A DNA stretch of 64,000 nucleotides, taken from Geosiphon pyriformis (Eukaryota; Glomeromycota; Glomeromycetes; Archaeosporales; Geosiphonaceae). Both the position numbers and the translations under genes were made by a program. The stretch lies in contig JAAOMT010000134.1 of NCBI GenBank assembly GCA_016748015.1, forward strand, positions 932,451-996,450. Direction: 5' to 3'. The notes below the pieces were generated by a model, which worked only from the letters and a program-made list of their open reading frames with translations, had not been told where the DNA came from and made no database searches. Numbering within the stretch: the first letter of the stretch is position 1; the number at the start of each line of letters is the position of its first letter. Below, piece after piece: positions 46,301 to 59,830 of the stretch.

Positions 46301-46977
46301 TATATATGCTTTTTGAATTTATAAGCAAGACTTTGGCTGTTCTGTGTACATATTTAATAAAAACAGTCCACAGAAAACTGCTTATTGCTGTTAAAAAAAG
46401 ACTTTATAACAGAAATTATCTTGAAGTTTTGTGCTTAATATATAATAATGTTAAACTATTTGACCATATTTTTACTTATTTAAAGAAAGCTAAAGCATAC
46501 TTTGAAATTTTATTAGGCCATATTAATTTGTGAAAGTATTTGACAGTTGGGTGTTTTTTATTATTATTTTTAATGTTATATACTTTTTTTTTTGAAATAT
46601 TAGATGTTAATATTTATGTGGCTTTGTGTAAAAATTTTGTTTTTAAAAATTGGACAAATAAAGTAATTTCAATTTTTGGTAACAAAAAAAAAGCTATATT
46701 AATAATAATCAACTTTACTTAATGTTTGACTAAGAAGCATTAAAATAAATTATGGTTATTAAAAACAAAATTCAGAATAAATATGGAAAAATATGACTTA
46801 ATTAGTAATATAAAGATGATTTCTGCTTTTTTTTGTATTGTGTTTAATGGTCTATTAGTGAGAATTATTTGTTTACTTGGTATTGTTGAGTTTTTTGCTG
46901 TAAGTTTTGGTTTACATAAAGTTTGTTATTTTTTTTTAGATATTTGTGATAATATAAAAGTATATATAAATGTGTAA
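43388..46977 (+). pseudogene. LINE copy 1, segment 5: RT, RNase H and C-terminal domain of ORF2
   Basis: RT landmarks appear between about 43960 and 44300 (RKI/KILS, NNFLVLKG, and a YKIYDLI remnant of the palm). An RNase H start reads VYTNRF at about 45690, where YTDGS is usual. The C-terminal domain is easiest to read at 46306-46533 (KTVHRKLLIAVKKRLYN, LCLIYNNVKLFDHIF), where Cys residues of a probable zinc finger are lost. It ends with FAVSFGLHKVCYFF and a stop near 46976. Every frame is broken. Confidence 0.7.
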
Positions 46978-48620
46978 TATTGTCTTAATTAACTTGAATA
47001 ACTAGTCATATATAGTAAATACATAAGCCATATTTGGTTAGATTTATTTAGTTTGTTTCTATATATTAGATAATAATTAGACTATATTTATTAAATAAAA
47101 AAAATAAAAATTTAATATTATATAATTAATTATTATATTTTTAAATAATATTGTTAATTTAAATATTGATTTAATTGATAATTTTATTATTATTTAATTA
47201 TTAATTTGATTATTAATTTTTTTTAAAAACTATATAATAATAAAATTTTTAATTGTAAAAAAACATAAAATTTAAGAATTAAATACAATTTGTTATTGTA
47301 TTTTATAATTTATTAATTTATATTATTTTATAATTTAATTTTATTACAAATTATTTAGTATTATTATTAATTATTATATATTATTTTATATTATTTTATA
47401 TTATTTTGTATTATTATATATTAATTTGTATTATTACATATTATTTTATATTATTATGTATTATTTTATATTAATTATATGTTAATTATGTTTTTTATGA
47501 TTGATTGGCTTTTTTATTTAAGTAATAGTACGAAAAGTTATAATATTCTATTTAAATAAATTATTTATAACAATATTTTTTTAAAATTATTGATTAAAAA
47601 CATTTTTTAATAATTTGCATTTTTTTTTATTAAGTTTTTTTTTAATTATTGACAAATTAATATCCAAAATATGAAATTTTTAAACAATAAATTTTCAATT
47701 TTTTTTTAATAATAATAAAAGCAAATTAGCTTAATTTAAACAAAAAATAAAACCATTTTTTTATTTTTAATATTATAACAAATTATACTTTAAAAGTATT
47801 GGTTTAAAGTTCAAAGAAGTTTTATTTTTATTACTAATATTAAAATCAATATTAATTATTATAAATTTTTTTATTATATGTTTAAAATTAGTTTTTATAC
47901 AATTATAAATACAAAAACTTATTTAAAAAGAAAATTATTTTATTTTCAAAGTTTTTTTAAACAAATGAGTTTATATTTTGTAAAATAATAAATAATAAAA
48001 CAAAAATTTTTTCTCAAAAATTTTTTTTTTGGAGAATTTTGAATATAGAAGAAACAAAAGTTTTTTTAATTTTATTAAAAACTTTTTTATTTAAACATTT
48101 AATAAAATTTTTATTAATTTTATAAAAATTTTTTACAATTTTTTTAACCAGTTTTTAATTGATTATAAACAATTTTAAAATAATAATTTTTAATTAAATT
48201 TTTTAATTTGCTTTATTATTAATTAATAAAAACATTTTATATTTGAATGCAAATTAAAAAAGTTATTGTAATACATTATAATATAATTGTACATTTAAAT
48301 TTAAAATGATATATTTAATATTAATAATTTAATATAAAATATATATTTGTGTTATGGATAAAAAAAACCTAAATTAAAACATAAAAGAAATTTCATTCTG
48401 AAAATAAAATTAAATTAAAAACTAAAAAGAAATATAATATATGTAATTATAATAACAGTGGCAGTATTTTCAAGCCAATTATATTGAAGTCTAATACGTT
48501 GCATATCATATTTTTATGATAATTTAAGAGATCTCAATAAATTTTATTGTAAATTATTATTATAAAAAAATATCGAATTTAGTTAATTAAATATTTTTCT
48601 AATCCCAATTTATTATAGGC
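46978..48620. other. AT-rich intergenic region
   Basis: No gene seen. Low-complexity 'tattattttat' repeats fill about 47366-47470. At about 48015-48066 the minus strand resembles the LINE 5' leader (TTCTTC..TATATTC.AAATTC.CC), so a minus-strand LINE leader fragment may lie here. The rest is A/T homopolymer-rich sequence separating the repeat block from the gene island. Confidence 0.5.
47366..47470. repeat. Degenerate (TATTATTTTAT)n tract
   Basis: About ten imperfect units of 9-11 bp, such as TTATTTTATA and TTATATATTA, in tandem. Low complexity, probably replication slippage. Confidence 0.7.
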
Positions 48621-48802
48621 ATATTTGATCCGAAATTATTAAAGTAACAGAGTTACCGGCAAAAAATAACCTCCGAGCTAGTCGAGAAAATTCCCGGTCA
48701 ATCACTAAGCATCATTGTGTCATTAGGTGACGTATTGATAAAAAAATTGTATAAATTTTATGTATTTTTTCGTCTGAACCCCGAACATTACAATAAAATA
48801 AA
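48621..48802 (+). promoter_or_regulatory. RPT1 upstream region
   Basis: GC content rises sharply compared with the DNA to the left and stays higher through the gene island. A TATAAATTTTATG stretch lies near 48750, and the sequence just before the ATG is A-rich (AATAAAATAAAATG). A GTTACCGGCAAAA stretch at about 48652 shares only the GGCAAA half with the ascomycete proteasome element, so I do not assign a factor. Confidence 0.35.
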
Positions 48803-51194
<2,392 letters not shown>

Positions 51195-51198
51195 TGTT

Positions 51199-51335
51199 TT
51201 ATAAAGCTCCTAAGTAAACCGTAGCAATAATCAAAGTTCCAGCCAAGCAGATCCCAAATTGAAGATAAGGATTCACGAACTTGAGCCCTTTGTAATTAAA
51301 GTATCGTTTTATCGGGCCTTCTAATTATATGAGTC
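51199..51335 (-). other. Hydrophobic C-terminal exon candidate (unassigned)
   Basis: A minus-strand frame overlapping the end of the bS6m gene in another phase. After a possible acceptor (ATTAG at about 51329-51333) it reads GPIKRYFNYKGLKF, then a hydrophobic stretch with FGICLAGTLIIATVYLGAL and a stop at 51199. A charged start, YFN and one membrane helix resemble small mitochondrial ATP synthase subunits of the DAPIT/subunit k type, but the match is weak. No upstream exon with an ATG was found. It may equally be a chance frame in a 3' UTR. Confidence 0.25.
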
Positions 51336-51841
51336 AGATTTACCCCGAGCTTCACGAAATTTGCTCTGATCACACGAGGATCTACACTGAATCTTTTTTG
51401 CAAATCAGACATCACCGTTGGGTTACTGTCAAAGTGCATTAACCAATGGCTAGAGAAGAAACAGTAAATTAGAACAGATTAAACCATTTTGAAAATAAAT
51501 CTTATTTATACTTACTGTCCGTCAGTGTAATATTCTTGATGCGAGCGCATTCTTTTTGGTAAGGGAATTACTCCCCAATTATCAAACCCTCTAACTACTC
51601 CACCACGTAAGAGAACATGTTTGGCGGAGGAGCGAACTAGGTCTTTCAAGCTGCCCTAGATAATAAAACAAAAAATGAATATTCAAACTTAGTTAAATAT
51701 TAAATTCTGAATAATATCCTTATTACCTCAATTAAGTTCGGCCGGGCTATAACCAATAATTCATATAGCTAGATAAAGTTTATAGTAAAATACAGTTTCA
51801 TCAAGTAATTTTATTAAAAAACCAATATCTCTTACCACCAT
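51296..51841 (-). CDS. MRP17: Mitochondrial small-subunit ribosomal protein bS6m (MRPS6/Mrp17)
   Basis: A structural protein of the mitochondrial 37S/28S ribosomal subunit, S6 family. Exons on the minus strand: 51836-51841, 51727-51768, 51516-51655 and 51296-51449. They total 342 bp (113 aa), with GT-AG introns and phases that close. The protein starts MVLYELLVIARPNL and contains RGGVVRGFDNWG, LPKRMRSHQEYYTDGHHW, LMHFDSNPTVMSDL and DPRVIRANFVKLG, all familiar S6m landmarks (yeast Mrp17 has DPRVIRSSIVK). The first coding exon is only 6 bp. An in-frame ATG at 51922 would add 27 residues, but S6m proteins usually start right before the YEL strand, so the shorter form is preferred. It lies between RPT1 (convergent) and the Dip1-like gene (same strand). 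Confidence 0.93.
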
Positions 51842-52263
51842 AGTCGTGTGTATAACCAATAACTGGTTAGTAATGCTATACAAGATGAGTTTATCTTTGT
51901 AACAATTGAAAGCATATGACATAAACACCACTTCATTTATATTCCCGGCAACAGATCTTAATTTTTCATTTTTCTATAAGAGGCTATTTTTGTCGGGCAC
52001 ATTTATTGGAGAATCAATTATCGTATCAAAATCCAATTTTTGACAGTACATCTATCTTTTTATGAATTGGGAAAATTATTAAATTATCAGCTATGATTAT
52101 GATAATATATTACATTAATATATTCCTTCAGATTTCTCCGCGTTATAAGCTCAAAATAAGAAGAGAATTCGTCGAAATTGCCATAGTTCATCAAATTGTT
52201 TATATTTTGATTTGCTTGCACATATAATAGATTAGGGTATTGGAAAACCAAAGGCAAAAAACC
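51842..52263. other. Intergenic region between the Dip1-like gene and bS6m
   Basis: About 420 bp, AT-rich but with mixed composition. It must hold the Dip1-like 3' UTR and terminator and the bS6m promoter. No further coding exon could be supported. Confidence 0.5.
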
Positions 52264-54090
52264 TCATGCCCCTCCCAAGATTATCCTTCGATTCACACTC
52301 TTAGCTTCCAAATTAGATCGGGTATCAACAACATTTTCCATACTGGTCACGGCGATAACTTTTGCTTCATCAGATCGAACTATCGAATTCAAATATTCCA
52401 CTTGTAAGCATCTCTCGGCCAATCTCTGAGTGGTCGAAGATACTGGTTTGAAATGCTTGGAATTTGCACCAGTAAAATCAACCAGGAGGCTATATATCTG
52501 ATGCTGTTTGTATCGTAGCCTACAAAGCTGGGTATTTTTTAGTAAAGGATGCAGGACCCTGAGATAGGTATGCCGAATCTGTTTTAACAATACCACACAA
52601 ATTGTTAAATAAGATATTATCAGAAAAACTAGGCAACCCATTAATAATAAAAAAGATAAAGCTGACCGCTTCGCTCTCTTCAGGCAAATTATATAGCTCT
52701 CTAATAAATACATCGACCAAGACCATCAAATCATTTGTGTAGAAATATTCAAAAGTCTCTGGACTCGTGAAAATTTGAAAGAGCAGTTTGAGTGTGAGCA
52801 TCTGTATATGTGGTTCAACTTGAATCGTAAAAAATTGGTTTAAATTTAAGTTAGCAATGGTGAAGAGAACGATGAAATGACGAAATATCCTCAATTAATT
52901 TGATACCGCATCGATTTAACATAAAGATCACATTTTCTCCAAAAGTTTTGCTAGAGCCGATACGAGCCCCAAGAACATTTAGCACACTATTAGTAATATA
53001 GTTGTCGTCATTTTCAACACCAGTTCCAGATTGGTTTTTGAGTTGAGACTTATTAGCTAACATAAATTGTTCGTTGAATGATAGCTAGTTTGAAAAGAAA
53101 CAAAGTGAATTAATATTCTAGATAGTTCCTAATTAGTATGCAATATTATATTAAAAATAAACCCACTAAAAGTTTGATTATCGAATAATTATATGTCTCA
53201 TCTTGTTCATCTCTAGTTTTCTCAACCAAATCGAGCAAATAATTAATAAGTGGCTCATCAATCATGCCTGAAGATTATTGGAATAAAATTTGAATATTGA
53301 ATAAGATCAATCGGTTGAATAAAGTTCGTAAGTTTCATGAGATAGCCAAAATTAACTTGACATACATAAATCGCATTCTGAGAGCTTTTGTATACAACAA
53401 ATTTCAAAGAGTAGCTTTATGGAAATTCGCTGTACTTTATTTCCTAATATATAATAAATAGAAATCCCCTGAAATTTAATGCATCTAAATATAGGATGAA
53501 ATAATCGAATCGAATGACGAATACCTTCTAGTTCCCAAATATGCTGGATCAATTTCCCAAATAATTCATGTTTTTTTCTGCTGATCATCAACTTGAATAT
53601 TTTGAGGTTTTCTTTACCAGCTAAAAGGAGCATATGGTATGTTACCCATAATTCTGGCAAATCCTCTCGTCTAGCAGCTCGGTCTATTAAACGTTCCAGT
53701 ATGGTTTCTGAATATTCTTCGTACATGTGAGAGTCCAGTAGCTTATAACAGCAAGTAGCTAACTCAGATTCTGTTTCAAAATATTCATCTGCAATGAAAG
53801 GAACTTTAGCTAGCCCTGATAAATTATGAACCTAACATTAGATTACAATAATTTGTATTCACCTTGAAATTTAGTTAGAAACCCTACATAAACGTCCAAA
53901 GAAGCCTTTGCAGCTTCCTTATTTAGTTCCCCTCGAACGAGAATATCTTCAAGTTCTGGGAAAGAGAAACACAGGTTTGAAAAGATGAAGATTGGGTTTT
54001 CCACTGGTTAAACGTATGTTTTCGAAAAACAAACATACCGGCCCAAAATTGTTGTGAGTTTTCAAGGTGATAAATTATCAGGTCGTCCAT
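52264..54090 (-). CDS. Dip1/Ldb17-type protein (SPIN90 family Arp2/3 activator), complete copy
   Basis: SPIN90/Dip1 proteins switch on the Arp2/3 complex without a preformed filament, making linear actin seeds for cortical patches. Exons on the minus strand: 54039-54090, 53863-53955, 53525-53815, 53357-53443, 53167-53267, 52907-53084, 52667-52818 and 52264-52578. They total 1269 bp (422 aa), and all phases close. S. pombe Dip1 is about 370 aa and Ldb17 about 490. The protein starts [16 protein letters not shown]. The leucine-rich SPIN90/Ldb17 domain shows [35 protein letters not shown] (residues about 285-304), [20 protein letters not shown] and LLKNTQLCR. The donor of intron 7 is the unusual GTCAGC. 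The tail is polar, probably disordered. The locus is repeated at 54244-56021. Confidence 0.9.
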
Positions 54091-54223
54091 ATTGTCAAGA
54101 AATTATGACGAAGGTAAAAGATATGATGCCAGCAGTTCACCAATATGAGATAATCCACTAATCTAGTTTAGTGGGCTCTGTATGTGTCAAATTCACGACC
54201 TAAATTAGGCCAACATGTGCGTC
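52313..54223. repeat. Direct repeat, copy 1 (1911 bp)
   Basis: It appears identical to 54244-56154 at a constant offset of 1931 bp, introns included, and runs exactly up to the N gap. Confidence 0.95.
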
Positions 54224-54243
54224 NNNNNNNNNNNNNNNNNNNN
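54224..54243. other. Assembly gap (20 N)
   Basis: Exactly 20 Ns join the two copies of the direct repeat, a typical fixed-size scaffold join. Confidence 0.98.
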
Positions 54244-56021
54244 TTAGATCGGGTATCAACAACATTTTCCATACTGGTCACGGCGATAACTTTTGCTTCA
54301 TCAGATCGAACTATCGAATTCAAATATTCCACTTGTAAGCATCTCTCGGCCAATCTCTGAGTGGTCGAAGATACTGGTTTGAAATGCTTGGAATTTGCAC
54401 CAGTAAAATCAACCAGGAGGCTATATATCTGATGCTGTTTGTATCGTAGCCTACAAAGCTGGGTATTTTTTAGTAAAGGATGCAGGACCCTGAGATAGGT
54501 ATGCCGAATCTGTTTTAACAATACCACACAAATTGTTAAATAAGATATTATCAGAAAAACTAGGCAACCCATTAATAATAAAAAAGATAAAGCTGACCGC
54601 TTCGCTCTCTTCAGGCAAATTATATAGCTCTCTAATAAATACATCGACCAAGACCATCAAATCATTTGTGTAGAAATATTCAAAAGTCTCTGGACTCGTG
54701 AAAATTTGAAAGAGCAGTTTGAGTGTGAGCATCTGTATATGTGGTTCAACTTGAATCGTAAAAAATTGGTTTAAATTTAAGTTAGCAATGGTGAAGAGAA
54801 CGATGAAATGACGAAATATCCTCAATTAATTTGATACCGCATCGATTTAACATAAAGATCACATTTTCTCCAAAAGTTTTGCTAGAGCCGATACGAGCCC
54901 CAAGAACATTTAGCACACTATTAGTAATATAGTTGTCGTCATTTTCAACACCAGTTCCAGATTGGTTTTTGAGTTGAGACTTATTAGCTAACATAAATTG
55001 TTCGTTGAATGATAGCTAGTTTGAAAAGAAACAAAGTGAATTAATATTCTAGATAGTTCCTAATTAGTATGCAATATTATATTAAAAATAAACCCACTAA
55101 AAGTTTGATTATCGAATAATTATATGTCTCATCTTGTTCATCTCTAGTTTTCTCAACCAAATCGAGCAAATAATTAATAAGTGGCTCATCAATCATGCCT
55201 GAAGATTATTGGAATAAAATTTGAATATTGAATAAGATCAATCGGTTGAATAAAGTTCGTAAGTTTCATGAGATAGCCAAAATTAACTTGACATACATAA
55301 ATCGCATTCTGAGAGCTTTTGTATACAACAAATTTCAAAGAGTAGCTTTATGGAAATTCGCTGTACTTTATTTCCTAATATATAATAAATAGAAATCCCC
55401 TGAAATTTAATGCATCTAAATATAGGATGAAATAATCGAATCGAATGACGAATACCTTCTAGTTCCCAAATATGCTGGATCAATTTCCCAAATAATTCAT
55501 GTTTTTTTCTGCTGATCATCAACTTGAATATTTTGAGGTTTTCTTTACCAGCTAAAAGGAGCATATGGTATGTTACCCATAATTCTGGCAAATCCTCTCG
55601 TCTAGCAGCTCGGTCTATTAAACGTTCCAGTATGGTTTCTGAATATTCTTCGTACATGTGAGAGTCCAGTAGCTTATAACAGCAAGTAGCTAACTCAGAT
55701 TCTGTTTCAAAATATTCATCTGCAATGAAAGGAACTTTAGCTAGCCCTGATAAATTATGAACCTAACATTAGATTACAATAATTTGTATTCACCTTGAAA
55801 TTTAGTTAGAAACCCTACATAAACGTCCAAAGAAGCCTTTGCAGCTTCCTTATTTAGTTCCCCTCGAACGAGAATATCTTCAAGTTCTGGGAAAGAGAAA
55901 CACAGGTTTGAAAAGATGAAGATTGGGTTTTCCACTGGTTAAACGTATGTTTTCGAAAAACAAACATACCGGCCCAAAATTGTTGTGAGTTTTCAAGGTG
56001 ATAAATTATCAGGTCGTCCAT
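54244..56021 (-). CDS. Dip1/Ldb17-type protein, second copy lacking its 3' end
   Basis: Same gene as 52264-54090. Exons on the minus strand: 55970-56021, 55794-55886, 55456-55746, 55288-55374, 55098-55198, 54838-55015, 54598-54749 and 54244-54509 (cut). The last 49 bp of coding sequence, about 16 codons with the stop, are missing at the N gap, after residues VVDTRS. Because introns and flanks are also identical and the copy begins at a gap, I read it as the same locus assembled twice rather than a second gene. The sequence upstream (56022-56154) then runs on into unique AT-rich DNA, so this copy carries the true upstream flank. Confidence 0.8.
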
Positions 56022-56154
56022 ATTGTCAAGAAATTATGACGAAGGTAAAAGATATGATGCCAGCAGTTCACCAATATGAGATAATCCACTAATCTAGTTT
56101 AGTGGGCTCTGTATGTGTCAAATTCACGACCTAAATTAGGCCAACATGTGCGTC
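54244..56154. repeat. Direct repeat, copy 2 (1911 bp)
   Basis: See copy 1. The repeat ends at 'gtgcgtc' (56154), which is where copy 1 meets the Ns. Confidence 0.95.
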
Positions 56155-57229
56155 GAAAAAAATTACTTGAATATTTATATTTCCAATATAGAAAAAAATC
56201 AATGACTTTTAACAGTGCACATATATTTATGTTCAAGTTTAAGGAATGTATGTCATTTTATACTTTTTGCAAAATTAAATTATGTAACCTCAATTTTGTA
56301 ATTAATTTTATTGAATGTAAATCTTTTATTATTTATTTATAGTACATATATATGTTCAATAATAAACATAAATCATGTGCTTTTTACATGTAATTAGTCA
56401 TTTAAACTATCAAGATTATTTTATAATTATGTATTTTTCTATTTAATTTATATTATTACACAAATTAAATAAATTTATTAATAATATTTTTTATTATTAA
56501 TAAATAATAATTATAAACTTATTCATAAACAAAACTTTTAATATTTTAATTAAAATATTTATTATACTTTTATTTATTTATTATAATAAAATTTGAGTTA
56601 TTAATTTTTTTTTCAATAATTTAAATTGTAATATTTTTATTTTTATAAAATTATTAACAAAAAACTTATTTAAGTTTAAAATAATATGTTTAAATGTTAA
56701 AATTTAATAAATTTATATTTAAAACCAAAAAAAGCAGTTTTATAATTTAAAACCATAAAAATTATTAAAAAAATATTATTAAATCAAAAATTATTTAAAA
56801 AAAATTAATATAAAAAGTTATAATATTTTTATTTTTTAAAATAATTAGTAGTATTTTTACTAAAAATATATTTACAATTATAAAAATTGCTTAACAATAC
56901 TTTGTAAAAATATTCTATTTAAATAAAATAATAATTAATTAGTTTTTTATTAATTTAAAACGTATTTTTTATTTTTAATTAGAAGTTTTTTCTTTTTTAA
57001 TTAAAAAAGTTTATTTAAAATAGTCTTAATATAATATTTATTTTATTAAAAAGTTTTAAAGTATTTGATAAGAAACCAATAATTAAGTTGTTTTTTTTGT
57101 TTTGTTTTTTACTGTTGCTTAAATAATTAAAAAAGTTAAAATGGTTAAAAACCAATTTTTTTTATAAAAAACAAATGTTTTAAAATATTAAAAAAAATAA
57201 GTAAAAACTTCTTTCTTCTTTATATTCTA
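56155..57229. other. AT-rich intergenic region
   Basis: No gene seen. Almost only A and T beyond 56350, with many homopolymer runs. The right end leads into the LINE leader motif at about 57208-57243. Confidence 0.5.
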
Positions 57230-57338
57230 AATTCCCCAAAAAGCATTTTTTGAAAAAAAGTTTTTTATTTTATTTTTTTGTCTTTATCTTTCTTGTTTTA
57301 TTATCTTCAATATTTCTTAAATAAGTCATTTTTTTGTA

Positions 57339-57644
57339 ATGAACTTAATAACTGCTTCTAATAGCAATATGTTAAAAAAAAAGACATTTAAAGAGACTTT
57401 TTATGAACTTGTTAGAATTTCTTTTTTTCAGAAGAAAAAAGTTCTTATAAGCAACATAAAACACTTTGATAATAAAAAAAATATTTCTTTGATTAAATTT
57501 GGTTTTAATAAAAATATGTATTCAAACATAGATAGTGAATTTGGTAACAGTAATAATAAAAATGTTTCAGCAGATATTGATGGTAATTTTTTTTGGTTCA
57601 ATAGCAACAAACTTCTAAAACAAAAAAAGTTGTTAATAACTTGA
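57339..57644 (+). pseudogene. LINE copy 2 ORF1, N-terminal part
   Basis: 101 open codons, Lys/Asn/Ser-rich, starting MNLITASNSN. They match the interrupted stretch at 3420-3740 in LINE copy 1. The N-terminal tail of such ORF1 proteins is basic and probably binds RNA. A stop follows at 57642-57644, and the rest of ORF1 is fragmented up to the knuckle near 58509. Confidence 0.65.
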
Positions 57645-59359
57645 AATATGATTTTTTTTTTAGTAAAATTAATTTTAATATGAATAAAAATAGAGAACCT
57701 TTTCTCTTTTCTCTTAATATATCTCTAAAGAAAAAGTGAATAGATTCAAAAATCGTAAAAACTCAAGTAAAAATGGCAGTAAAAAAATCTTTTACATTGA
57801 ACATTGATCTTTTAGTGATAAAAAAAAATCAGCAACAGCAAAGACTTAACTCATTAAAAAAATTTTTTTATCAATTAATAATTTTAGAAAGATTATTATT
57901 TTCTCAAAATTTAAGAAGATCATTAAATTTATGTTTATATTAAGAACAAAACTGTATTATTGGTTAAGAAAAAAGGAATTAAAGTGAATGAAAATCTTAA
58001 AAAACAAGAAATTAAGTCAAATCAGGTTGTAATAATCAAAGAAATTTTCATAAATATACTAAAAAAAATGATTATTACCACAATAACTGAGTTTGGTAAG
58101 ATAATGTTAATTCAATTGCAACTAATTGAATTGTAACAGAAGGCTGTAATGGAATTTGTCAAATCAAATTAGACTGAGCAGTTAACAGTTAAATGATTAT
58201 TTTTAATCAGAAAAAATTCAAAATATGTAACTAAAGCTATAGAAGATTGTAAAACTTAAATATTTAAAGATTGTTTTAAAGTATTATTGTTTACCTTACT
58301 TGTAGAAATAACAGTTTATAATTTGGACACTTTATTAGAGGAGACTGATAAGAAAACTTGTATTATTAATTAGTTATTTGAAACTGATAATAAGGTTTAT
58401 TGTGTTGTAGTTAGTTTTAATACAGAAAATAATCTGAAATCTGTTTTTTACATAGAGCCAATTTTTGGTGATGTAAAACTTTTTTGGACCAAATTAGGTT
58501 TAGTTTAGTGTAAAAGGTGTGAATGTTTTGAACATTTAGCCTTAGAATATAATATATTAAATACAGATGTTTTGTTTTTACCAAAGACTTATAAAAAAGT
58601 TGTTTCAAAGAAAAATTGTCTTTAGCTAACTAGATTGTATGCTAAAAAAAGTGTTCTTATTTCCTGTCCTGTTGTCTTTAGTGGCAAATTTTGAACACAA
58701 ATGGTTTTATTTGCTGTTTTTTCTAATAATACTTACTCTGATTTTGGTTCTGAATCTTTTTTTTTTGGAATATTATGTGTTAAAGAAAGTCTTGTAATTA
58801 TTCAAAATGATTTATTTATTGGTACTTACTTGGCTTTTTTGGAATATTTCTTAAAGTTGTTGGCTAATCAAGTATTGGATATTGTGCAAAAACTAAGCAT
58901 TATGAATCTAGTACCCCAAATGTCTATTTTTTAATCTCTTTTTCCAACTGTATTTGTTTTTTTAAATTCAAAATTGGATTTAAATATAGTTTTAGATAAC
59001 CCATCTATATTATTTATCCCTTCTTTTTCAGTGACAAATAATATGGTTTCAGATTTGGATTTAAGTCAATCAAAAATTCTAACCACCAAAATAAAAGAAA
59101 TAGAATTTAAAATAGTGGCTCTTAAAGTTTCTGTTAGTTTAGTCTTGGCAAAATTGGATTAATTGTATACTAGCTTAAATTTTTTGGTATTTTCTTTATC
59201 TCAATGAATGATTTGGTCTGAAAAATTGCTATATATAATGTTCAAGATATTAATGTTTCTGTTAAGCAAAAAAATAGTGTTTTTTAACATATGAAATCAG
59301 GGAATATGGTTTTAATTATCACAAAAACAAAGTTAAAATCTAGTATTAAGTCATAAATC

Positions 59360-59830
59360 ATGAATAAGTTTAATAGTGTAAGAATTTTTACATTTAGTCT
59401 AAACAAAAGTTTTCTTGATACTAAAGTGGCTATTATTATAGACAGTTTTCTGGCTTGTCATGTTTCAAAAATAAAAAAAGTTTTTGATCAGATTATTTTA
59501 GTGTATTTTTTGTTTAAAAGCAAATTATCAATTATAATTTTGGGTTTGTATGCTGATGCTTTTGCTAAAATTAAGTTTGGCCAAACTTTGAAAATCAATT
59601 TTTTTATTGCTAAAGCAGCTAATTCTAATACTTTTGTGGTTTTGGATGGGGATTTCAATAAAAATAATTTGAAAAAGAGTGTAAGTTTCAAGTTTTGTGT
59701 GAATTTGGGTTTGATCAACTTATTTAATGGATATCTATTGAACAAAACTCATACTTAAAGCAATTCTAAGAGTATTATAAAGATTATAGATTTCATATTT
59801 GTAAATTAAAATTTGGTATTTGTGGTTACT
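59360..59830 (+). pseudogene. LINE copy 2 ORF2, AP endonuclease domain
   Basis: The 132-codon stretch 59360-59758 carries most of an exonuclease-endonuclease-phosphatase fold. It has a VAIIIDSFLACHVSK strand, a LSIIILGLYADA strand and the FVVLDGDFN motif with the catalytic Asp and Asn. IDFIFVN follows at about 59785-59806. This enzyme nicks target DNA to prime reverse transcription. Glu/Gly positions have shifted to Lys/Asn throughout. Confidence 0.7.

Larger units (their letters stand above)
3331..46977 (+). mobile_element. LINE copy 1, split into five pieces by nested LTR insertions
   Basis: This is one APE-type non-LTR retrotransposon about 6.7 kb long when inserted DNA is removed. Its pieces are 3331-3744, 8591-9336, 30128-30495, 31328-32856 and 43388-46977. 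They follow the order of the uninterrupted copy at 57230-63843: leader, ORF1, CCHC knuckle, AP endonuclease, RT, RNase H and C-terminal domain. Each junction coincides with an LTR-element boundary. All reading frames are broken and AT-enriched, so it is the oldest layer of this block and cannot be active. Confidence 0.8.

Noticed and set aside
48650-48665. Proteasome-associated control element (GGTGGCAAA) upstream of RPT1
   Set aside because: Only the GGCAAA half matches, and the Rpn4 system is known from ascomycete yeasts.
54244-56021. Recent tandem gene duplication of the Dip1-like gene
   Set aside because: Identity across introns and flanks, together with a fixed 20-N join exactly at the repeat edge, fits an assembly artefact better.
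56155-57229. tRNA or other small RNA genes in the AT-rich spacers
   Set aside because: I looked for cloverleaf-like GC-paired stems and the conserved GGTTCRANYCC box and saw none. A covariance-model search would be needed to exclude them.
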